Part shown: positions 43,663 through 51,700 of the stretch, piece by piece
Layout: each line of letters starts with the position of its first letter
Position numbering within the stretch: position 1 is the stretch's first letter
Assembly (NCBI GenBank): GCA_017516785.1
Contig: JAFXAV010000075.1
Coordinates: 62,001 to 126,000 of the forward strand
DNA: 64,000 nucleotides
Reading direction: 5' to 3'
Origin: Oscillospiraceae bacterium
GTDB taxonomy: Bacteria; Bacillota_A; Clostridia; Oscillospirales; Oscillospiraceae
The notes under the pieces: generated by a model
Database searches by the model: none
What the model saw: the letters and a program-made list of their open reading frames with translations, nothing else
What the model was told of the DNA's origin: nothing
Program-made: the position numbers and the translations under genes

Positions 43663-46002
43663 TTATTTGGTCATAATCTGGACATTGTCCTTCATATTGA
43701 AGATAATCCTCACGGATGCATCCGCAATGGCTGAGGTGCCGCCCAGAACGTAGCCCTTGATGATCTCAGCACATTCAATGTATGCAGCAGCCATATCCTC
43801 ACCGCCCTTGCTTGCCAGCAGCAGGGGGGCACCCATGGCATAGGCCAGAGGACCGCCGCAGAGGCCATCAGGGAAATTCCTGGAATAGGCCACCAGCGCA
43901 TACTCGGGAGCTTCGAAATACTTGTCTGCAAACAATGCAGAGGTCTCCTCACGGGATGCGCCGGAAATGCGTTCCACGTTGCCATAGCCGCTGAGAACTT
44001 CTTCCAGAGCTTCGCTGACGGAATTGACGCCGCCGATGATGGTGAAGTCATTACCGTCCTGAACTTCCAGGAACGCCTTCTGGCCTTCGGTCAGCTTTCC
44101 GGTTTTGTTGTTTACCAGCAGAATGGGAAGACCTGCAGCAGAGGCAGACAGGGAATCTGCGAAGTTGTAGGCAGTGCAGACCAGAATCTCCTTATCCCCC
44201 ACACCGGCGGCTTCCAGAATTGCCAGGTTGGTTTCAAACCGGTCGGAACCGGCGAAGCGCTGCACATGAATTCCCTCAGCCTTCAGTGCCTCATCCAGCT
44301 TTCCGGAAACAGAACTGGTACCGCCCAGGATGCAGACTCTGCCGCCCTCGGCCAGGTTCTCGGTGATGTAGGCCATATTGTCTTCCAGAACCTTGTCATT
44401 GTACAGCAGAATGGGAGCCTCACGGACTGCAGCCAGATAGCTGCCGGTGAGGGCATCGGCAAAATTCTCGCCGCTGGCAACAATGATGGTATTAAACTTC
44501 TCAAGTCCCAGAGTTTCCTTCAGCACATCCGCTGCCACGTAGGCAGTGTCGTAACGGGATGCGCCGGAAATGCGGTAGATTGCGCCTGCGCCGCAGCCGG
44601 TGCAGACATCATCCTCGAACACATGGGGCACTGTGGCAATGGCTTCGGTATAGGAAGCGCTGCACTCAGTACAGGTATAGGTCCGGACGCCCTCTTTGTC
44701 GCAGGTAGGCTCCGTGGTGACGGCAGATTCATAAGTATGGTTAAGCAGCGCCAGTTCGTCGGTATAGGTGTGTGCGCAGACCTGGCAGGTATAGGTCACC
44801 TGGCCTTTTTCGGAACAGGTGGATTTCTTAGTCACTTCGCTGGTGTAGTCATGACCGGTGGGGTCAGTCTTTTCGGTGTAAGTACCGCCGCAGACGGAGC
44901 AGGTGTAGAGCACCTCACCCTCTTCCGTGCAGCTGGGTTCCCTGGTCACCGTTCCCTGGTCATAGTCATGACCGACGGCGGGAATCGCTTCTGTTTCCTG
45001 ATAACCGCAGGTGGTGCAGGTATAGGTCATAATGCCGTCTTCGGTGCAGGTGGGTTCGGCAGTCACCACACCCTGATCAAAGGTATGGCCAAAGTCTTCC
45101 TTACTGATGGGATAGCTTGCAGTAAATTCTTCCGTAGTATAATCTTCGTAGAGAATGTGGTCGGCAAAGCTGTCAGAACCCTGCAGGAAATGCTCATACT
45201 TGCCGGTTTCAGCATCCAGGGCGGCATCTGTATGGTAATACTTGCCGTTCATTTCCACGATATTCCAGTACCGCTCCACGCCGTCCACAGTGCCGCAGAC
45301 AATCCGGCAGTCGATGCCGTAATCCAGGGCCATCCGGTAGAGCAGAAGGGCAATGGCATAGTCCGTACCGGCTGCATCATAAAGAGGCGCCCGGGCGGTG
45401 CAGTCTGCAAGCAAGGTATCCTCAGTAATGGGTCCCAGATAGGTAACGCCATTGTTCAGGTAATTATAGACGGTCAGGAGCTTGTCATATTCGTCTTCAT
45501 CATCGATGTCCCAGCCGTTATAGAATTCTTCCAGCAAAGAAGCGATCTCGCTTTCCTGCGCACTGTTGGTCAGATAAGTGAAGTCAAAGTAATAGTCCAC
45601 CAGGGCATTGCCGCCTTCCCCCTCGGGAGGATCCACAGCAGCGGACAGTTCCACGTAGAGCGTGTTGAAATACAGGTAGTCGCCCTCGTTGGAAACGCCG
45701 GTGTGAGCCATTGCGATGTTAAGCATCTTATTGGCATAGAAACGCAGGGAATCTTCGCCCCAGTATTTGGCAACAAGACCAACCTGAACGGTACTGCGGC
45801 GGTTTACCATACCCTCGCGCAGAGTGGGCGCTGCATCCTCAGGGGTGGCATAATAGGTGTTGTTCAGGGTCTCCTGCTCCCGGGTCGCCACAATGTTGAT
45901 CATTTTCTCGCCGTGCTCCGTCTCCGCTGCGAGGGAAGTCACAGGCAGTGCAGTCAGCACCAGGCACAAAGCCAGCAACAGTGATAATACTTTCTTCTTC
46001 AT
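43663..46002 (-). CDS. Exported CWB2 wall protein with degenerate transglutaminase-like domain
   Basis: A 779-residue protein. A signal peptide (about 1-25, ending SLAAE) is followed by a transglutaminase-like region (about 150-290). Next come four Cys-rich repeats of about 38 residues with the pattern CTxxGxxxYTCxxCG-x-YTE (about 310-465), then three CWB2 repeats (about 475-770; RISGASRYDTAYVAADVL, FADALTGSYLAAVREAPILL, VCILGGTSSVSG). Compared with its paralogue at 46.1-48.3 kb, the catalytic Cys aligns with Asp in AAGTDYAIALLLYR and the catalytic His with Arg in ERYWNIV; only the Asp (HTDAALD) remains. It is probably a binding pseudoenzyme. AAAGGAGGG precedes the ATG. Confidence 0.85.
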   Translation of the reverse strand: MKKKVLSLLLALCLVLTALPVTSLAAETEHGEKMINIVATREQETLNNTYYATPEDAAPTLREGMVNRRSTVQVGLVAKYWGEDSLRFYANKMLNIAMAHTGVSNEGDYLYFNTLYVELSAAVDPPEGEGGNALVDYYFDFTYLTNSAQESEIASLLEEFYNGWDIDDEDEYDKLLTVYNYLNNGVTYLGPITEDTLLADCTARAPLYDAAGTDYAIALLLYRMALDYGIDCRIVCGTVDGVERYWNIVEMNGKYYHTDAALDAETGKYEHFLQGSDSFADHILYEDYTTEEFTASYPISKEDFGHTFDQGVVTAEPTCTEDGIMTYTCTTCGYQETEAIPAVGHDYDQGTVTREPSCTEEGEVLYTCSVCGGTYTEKTDPTGHDYTSEVTKKSTCSEKGQVTYTCQVCAHTYTDELALLNHTYESAVTTEPTCDKEGVRTYTCTECSASYTEAIATVPHVFEDDVCTGCGAGAIYRISGASRYDTAYVAADVLKETLGLEKFNTIIVASGENFADALTGSYLAAVREAPILLYNDKVLEDNMAYITENLAEGGRVCILGGTSSVSGKLDEALKAEGIHVQRFAGSDRFETNLAILEAAGVGDKEILVCTAYNFADSLSASAAGLPILLVNNKTGKLTEGQKAFLEVQDGNDFTIIGGVNSVSEALEEVLSGYGNVERISGASREETSALFADKYFEAPEYALVAYSRNFPDGLCGGPLAYAMGAPLLLASKGGEDMAAAYIECAEIIKGYVLGGTSAIADASVRIIFNMKDNVQIMTK

Positions 46003-46031
46003 TATTAAACCCTCCTTTGTCGGTTTTCTAA

Positions 46032-46061
46032 ATTATATCATATATTAACAGTTCTGCACAA
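46032..46061 (-). promoter_or_regulatory. Promoter for the degenerate transglutaminase wall protein
   Basis: Minus strand: TTGTGC at 46061-46056, 18-base spacer, TATAAT at 46037-46032. It overlaps the flank of the upstream gene's terminator. Confidence 0.55.
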
Positions 46062-46063
46062 TA

Positions 46064-46102
46064 AAAAAACGGCGCAAAAAGTCGATTCCTGCGCCGTTTT
46101 TT
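46064..46102 (-). terminator. Terminator between the two minus-strand wall-protein genes
   Basis: AAAAAACGGCGCA (46064-46076) pairs with TGCGCCGTTTTTT (46090-46102). The T-run on the minus strand ends the upstream gene. Confidence 0.9.
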
Positions 46103-46103
46103 C

Positions 46104-48308
46104 TTAAGATTCCTGGAAAATCACACCGGCCGTGCGATCAGAAACAGAAGCGGTACCGCCCAGGATGATGCCCCGGGTGATGCCCTGCTGCTTTACGAAT
46201 TCCGCTGCCGAAGTTTCATTTCCTTCCGCAGCCAGAATCAGAGGTGCGCCCATGGTAAATGCCAGCGGACCGCCGCACAGACCGTCGGGGAATTTCAGCG
46301 CGCTGGCCAGAACCGCCGCCGTGGGCCGGTCAAAGAAACGCTCTGCGATCAGCACAGAGGTCTCATACCGGGAGGAGCCGCCAATGCGCTCCACAGTACC
46401 GTAGGCTGCCAGTTCCTCCGCAATCGCCCGGCTGACGGAGTTTTCTCCGCCGAGAATCGTAAAGCTGCCGCCGGAAGAAGCCAGGAACTGCTTCTGATCT
46501 TCCGTCAGCTTCTTACCCACCAGCAAAATGGGTTTCCGGACAGCAGAAGCGGACAGGCTATCTGCAAAATTTGCGCCGGTACAGACCAGGTATTCCTGGT
46601 TGCCTGCCCCTGCTTCCCGGAGAATTGCCAGGTTGGTACCAAACCGGTCGGCGCCTTCCAGCCGCTTCACCGTGTAATCATTCAGGCCAGTTGCCAGCAC
46701 GGCAGGCAGAGAATTGACGCCGCCCAGCAGATACACTGTGCCGCCGATTGCCAGATTCTCCCGGATATAGTCCTTCACAGACTCGGCGTTTTTGCTGTTT
46801 GCCAGTAGGATGGGCGCGTTGGTTCTGTTCGCCAGATAGCTGCCTGCCAGAGCATCGGCAAAGTTGTCGCCACTGGCCACCACAACGGTGTCAAACCGGG
46901 CAAACCCCAGCTCCTTCTTCAGAGCATCGGCAATCAGCAGAGATGTTTCAAACCGGTTTTCGCCGCTGATACGGACGGTTTCCGTTGCGCCGCAGACGGT
47001 GCATTTGCCGTTTATGTAGTCATGGGGCAGCTTTTCGCTGGGATTGTCAGTGTAGCTGTCACCGCAATTATCGCATGTATGGGCAGTATAGCCCTCGGCG
47101 GTACAGGTGGGAACTACAACAGTTTCCGTATAACTGTGACCCAGTGCTTCAATATCTTCCGTGTAGGCGTCGCCGCAGTTTCCGCAAGTGTAGGTCATGG
47201 TACCAGCTGCCGTACAGGTGGGTTCCAGGGTGACCGTGCCTTCGTCATAGCTGTGCTCCAGAGCAGGGATTTTTTCGATTTCCTCCGCACCGCACTCAAG
47301 GCAGGTATAGGTCAGAACGCCCTTCTTTTCACAGGTCGGCTCCGTTGTCACCACACCGTCATCATAGGGCATGGGGTATTCGTCATAAAATTCCTCGGTG
47401 ACATACTCATCGTAACGGACATGTCCGGTAAACTCATGGTCGCAGACCAGGAAATAGCCGTATTCCTCCGCACCGGCATCCCAGGTGGAGTCTACATTAT
47501 AATAATAGTCCCCCAGATTGACGATGTTCCAGCCGTGGGCTTCTCCGCCGCCCCTGCCTGCAATCAGCCGGGCATCCACATCCAGTTCCAGCGCCAGCCG
47601 GTACAGCAGTACCGCATAACCCTGACAGACAGAAGTACCGTCAATCAGCGCGCCGTAGGCGGTGTACTGAATCTTATAGTCCGAATTGTCCACGTGTTCA
47701 TGGTCATACACCACATTGGCGCAGATATAATCATAGATGGCCCGGATCTTGTCCCGGTCAGCTGCATCATATACATTCAGCTGTTCCAGAAGCGCTGACA
47801 CCGCTGTATCCACTTCTGCTTCCTGCTGGGCGGAGGTGTAATAAGTAACGGTGTAGGTATAAGCTGCATAAGCAATACCATCTTTCCGCTCACCGCCGAT
47901 GTCAACCCGCCAGCCGGCATACTGCCACATCAGGTAGTCGCCCTCGGTAGGCTGACCGGTATGGACCATGGCCGCTGTGTTGATTTCATCCGCAAGGGCA
48001 ACCAGCTCATCATTGGAGACGTTGGGAATCTGCAGATAGACTGTGAAAACCGCCTGCCGCTGCTTCATGAATTTGCGCATCTCTTCGCCTGCGGCTTCCA
48101 CAGAGGTGGCGTATTCAATCTCCTCTCCATCCGCTTTCAGCACCGGTCGGGAATAGACCAGATCCGCCTCCGAAACCACATCGGCGTAGAGCTCGTTGAT
48201 GTGGGTCCGCTGCAGGGAAATCGTATCCCCATTCACAGCCGCCACCGTGTCCGGCAGCAGGCCAAATATCATCAGCAGCGCCAGAATCAGAGATGTCCAC
48301 TTTTTCAT
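46104..48308 (-). CDS. Exported CWB2 wall protein with intact transglutaminase-like domain
   Basis: A 734-residue protein. The signal peptide spans about 1-25 (MKKWTSLILALLMIFGLLPD). A transglutaminase-like domain follows, with catalytic Cys in DGTSVCQGYAVLLYRLAL, His in GEAHGWNIV and Asp in YYNVDSTWDAG. Three Cys-rich repeats (about 320-440) and three CWB2 repeats (about 445-730; RISGENRFETSLLIADALKK, NFADALAGSYLANRTNAPIL) complete it. It likely processes or crosslinks wall or host peptides while anchored to teichoic-type polymers (inference). The start at 48308 was chosen because AGGAAGGAA lies just upstream and the signal peptide then begins cleanly. Confidence 0.87.
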   Translation of the reverse strand: MKKWTSLILALLMIFGLLPDTVAAVNGDTISLQRTHINELYADVVSEADLVYSRPVLKADGEEIEYATSVEAAGEEMRKFMKQRQAVFTVYLQIPNVSNDELVALADEINTAAMVHTGQPTEGDYLMWQYAGWRVDIGGERKDGIAYAAYTYTVTYYTSAQQEAEVDTAVSALLEQLNVYDAADRDKIRAIYDYICANVVYDHEHVDNSDYKIQYTAYGALIDGTSVCQGYAVLLYRLALELDVDARLIAGRGGGEAHGWNIVNLGDYYYNVDSTWDAGAEEYGYFLVCDHEFTGHVRYDEYVTEEFYDEYPMPYDDGVVTTEPTCEKKGVLTYTCLECGAEEIEKIPALEHSYDEGTVTLEPTCTAAGTMTYTCGNCGDAYTEDIEALGHSYTETVVVPTCTAEGYTAHTCDNCGDSYTDNPSEKLPHDYINGKCTVCGATETVRISGENRFETSLLIADALKKELGFARFDTVVVASGDNFADALAGSYLANRTNAPILLANSKNAESVKDYIRENLAIGGTVYLLGGVNSLPAVLATGLNDYTVKRLEGADRFGTNLAILREAGAGNQEYLVCTGANFADSLSASAVRKPILLVGKKLTEDQKQFLASSGGSFTILGGENSVSRAIAEELAAYGTVERIGGSSRYETSVLIAERFFDRPTAAVLASALKFPDGLCGGPLAFTMGAPLILAAEGNETSAAEFVKQQGITRGIILGGTASVSDRTAGVIFQES

Positions 48309-48351
48309 ATTGACTGTTCCTTCCTGTTTCAGTTTTAAATATATATTGATA

Positions 48352-48380
48352 AGTATATTCCAATTTCCGCTGTTTTTCAA
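48352..48380 (-). promoter_or_regulatory. Promoter for the 734-residue wall protein
   Basis: Minus strand: TTGAAA at 48380-48375, 17-base spacer, TATACT at 48357-48352. Confidence 0.7.
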
Positions 48381-48549
48381 GAGCATTTGATTTTGTTGTT
48401 TTCTATTGAAACTTCAATTTTTGAAACAAATTGTGTCCTATTTGTTTTTATTATTACATATATTTCCAGAACAATTACAGCCAAAAACAAATTGCCAAAA
48501 AATGTAATCGTTGCAGCACAATTTGGGAAAATAATTACGTTTTTTTAAC

Positions 48550-48578
48550 TTGACTATTACTGCCATCCGTGGTAGAGT
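48550..48578 (+). promoter_or_regulatory. Promoter for the 1637-residue wall protein
   Basis: TTGACT at 48550-48555, 17-base spacer, TAGAGT at 48573-48578, giving a leader of about 210 bases. Confidence 0.5.
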
Positions 48579-48797
48579 TTAACTGATACTTTTTGTAACT
48601 TTTCGCTGGTTGCCAGGAAAGCTGCGGAAAGTACCAGAGCTGCGAAATATCCGCCCGACGGGATGGATCAAGCGGCCCTTGTTTTTGTCCGGTCAAGGGT
48701 CCCGGACAAAGGCATATCCAGTCCATCCCGGAGTTTTGGGCTGCTTATATCCGGCAACTACATCCGTGCAAACAATATCATGAAAGGAAGTAATTCA

Positions 48798-51700
48798 ATG
48801 AAGAAGATTGCAATGCGACTGCTGAGCATGCTGATCGTTCTCTCCATGGTTATGAGCTTTGCTCCCCTGACTGCTCTGGCCGCCAATGAGAATCCTGCAC
48901 CCGCAGCAGTTAACGACTCCTTCGACCTGTCCGCAATCAAGGGCCTCAATCTGCTGAAGACTGAAGGCGTTGATCTGGACGAAGATGATCCTGCTATCAT
49001 CGCGGCATCCAAGGAACTGGATAACATGAAGGTTCTGGGCGCTGACGGTGACCCTGTGCCTCTGACCGAGGAGCAGAAGCAGCAGGTCCTGTACCTGTTC
49101 CAGCAGTATCTGGACCAGTGGGAAGACAACGCCGACATTCTGGGCGTTCAGACTCCCTTCTTCCTGGCCTACAATGACAACAACGACGAGCTCGGTATTC
49201 TGGGCGAACTGCTGGCCATGAACAACGTCCCCGTTGATGCTGTCCGCGCAGGCTACATGTCCTTTGACGACCTGACCGGTATGATCACCACCTTCTACTA
49301 TGCTGATCAGCTGGGCATCAAGTACTACGGCTCCGCCGTTAAGAATGCCCGTGACGAGATCCTGGACCTGGTCGAAGCATCCGGCGCCAAGACCGATGCT
49401 CAGAAGTACCTGGTCATCAACAACTGGCTGGCTCAGAATGTCACTTTCGACATGGAGTTCATTATGAACGCCGACAAGGACACCAATGGTGACGGCGTCA
49501 TCGACGCAAACGATGACAACACCGATACCATGATCGCCCCCAACCCCCAGAAGCGCGATCACTATGACGACGTTTACAATACCATGTACAATCTGTACGA
49601 GAAGCAGATCCGTGACCAGTTTGAGGGTCAGATTCGCACTGCTCTGGAAGCTGAGTTCAAGAACCGTTACTACAACGAAGCTATCAAGCAGGGTTACTAC
49701 CAGGCCGTTTACGCCGAAGTAGAAACCCAGGTCGAGCAGTCCATCTACCAGCAGGCTTACGATGCCGTCTACCAGGACGCATACGATCAGGCTTACGCTG
49801 AGTACATGGCTGAAAACGGCCCCCACACCCACGAGTACACGGAAGAGATCACCACTCCCGCTACCTGTGAAGAAGCCGGCGTGAAGACCTTCACCTGTGC
49901 ATGTGGGCATACCTACACCGAGGAAATCCCCGCCACCGGCCACACCGACGCCGATGAAAATGAGATTTGCGACACCTGTGAGAAAAACCTGCACGAGCAC
50001 AGCTACACCGAAGAGATCACCACTCCCGCTACCTGCGAAGAAGCTGGCGTGAAGACCTTCACCTGTGCATGTGAGCATACCTACACCGAGGAAATCCCCG
50101 CCACCGGCCATGCTGATGCCAACGAAGACGGCACCTGCGACAACTGCAATGAGCCCATGCCCATCGTGGGTGACGGCGAAGGCGAAGGCCAGGAAGGCGT
50201 GAACGCTGATGGCGACGAAATGACCGAGCTGGAAGCTGCTGCTGACGCTTACGCCAAGGAGCAGGCTGAAGCCGCTGCTGACGCTGCCGGCAACGCTGCT
50301 GTCGAGGAAAATGCTGACGCCATCGCCGAGCAGGCTGATGCTGTCGCTACCGACGAGACCAACAAGTTCCTGGAAGAGAATGCTGACGCCATCGCTGCCG
50401 ATCCCGTTGCATTCTGCGAGACCGCTTTCGGCGCTGATGCTGCTGCACAGATCGCAGCTGGCTGGGACCAGTTCTGGGCCGATGCTCAGACCAACGGTGT
50501 CGAAGTTGACCCCGTCAATGCTCCCGGCGTCAAGATGACCGTCGATCAGATCGTTGCTCAGCAGATGGACACTCCTCAGGAGGATCCCATGCTGCAGAAG
50601 CCCGACGGCTCCTACATGACTCCCAACGAAGCTATCCCCGTCTTTGCTGACCAGGCTGCTGTTGGTCTGACCAACGGTGTCTTCCAGTACTGGCAGGGTT
50701 CCCAGTTCGGCGCTCTGGGCTATGGCAACGCTGTCTGCCTGGGTTACACCAAGGCTTTCACCTACCTGGTTCAGTGCATGAAGTCCGACATCTACACCAC
50801 CAACGGCAACATTGACAACGCCGCCAACTGGAAGACCGCTGAAGAGCTGTACTACACCAACGGCGAGCTGGACGTCACCAAGAATTATCCTGTCGACACC
50901 GTCCGCATCAGCTTTGACTCCGATGTTACCATGTTCGGTGAGACCCAGGCCAACTTCACCTCTGACCACTTCTGGAACGCTGTCCAGATCGACGGCCAGT
51001 GGTTCTACGTTGACCCCTGCTACGTTGACGTTTACATCGAAGTCATGATGCGTGACCGTGTTGAGACCGACGGCAATGTCAACCACATGTACTTCCTGTT
51101 CAGCCACGACACCGCTGCTGAACTGTACGACGGCAACTACTCCGACATCAAGTCCCTGTACGGCACCGGCACCGGCATGGGCACCGATCTCGAAGCTTCC
51201 GCTTCCCCCGCCGATTCCACCGCATACGAGGATTCCTGGATTTCCCGCATCAAGAGCAATCCCGCCTTCGAAAATGGCGTTGCTTACTATGTCTACAACT
51301 CCACTGACCTGATCTCCCTGATGCAGGACAACAACATGAATAACCCCGGCAGCGGCAACGGCTCCAACCCCACCGAAGTCGACCTGAACGATTTCGAAGT
51401 CAAGCTGGTCTCCCACGCCCTGACCAACACCGACGAGCCCGACATTGGCGATACCGACTACACCACCTACATCGAGTTCAACTACTTCGAGAATGAGGAT
51501 GATGAAGAGTCCGAAGCCCGCGTCCGCGATGCCAAGGGCAACATGGTCAAGAGCGAGATGCTGACCGCACTGTACGAGGACCACAAGGCTGCCTGCGAAA
51601 TCTACCCCTCCCTGGCCATCTCCAGCGCACTGTACAACGGCAAGCTGTACTTCAACCTGGATACCTCCCTGCTGTACTACGACCTGGAAACCTGTGAAGT

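Larger units (their letters stand above)
48309..48797. other. Divergent region upstream of the large wall protein with a structured leader
   Basis: 489 bases with promoters at 48352-48380 (minus) and 48550-48578 (plus). The region 48400-48545 is very AT-rich. The plus-strand leader (about 48585-48797) carries nested perfect helices (48659-48667 with 48722-48730; 48684-48692 with 48702-48710). No known riboswitch was recognised. Confidence 0.55.

Noticed and set aside
48585..48797. c-di-GMP riboswitch in the wall-protein leader
   Set aside because: The conserved GEMM core sequences are not present; only generic helices were found.
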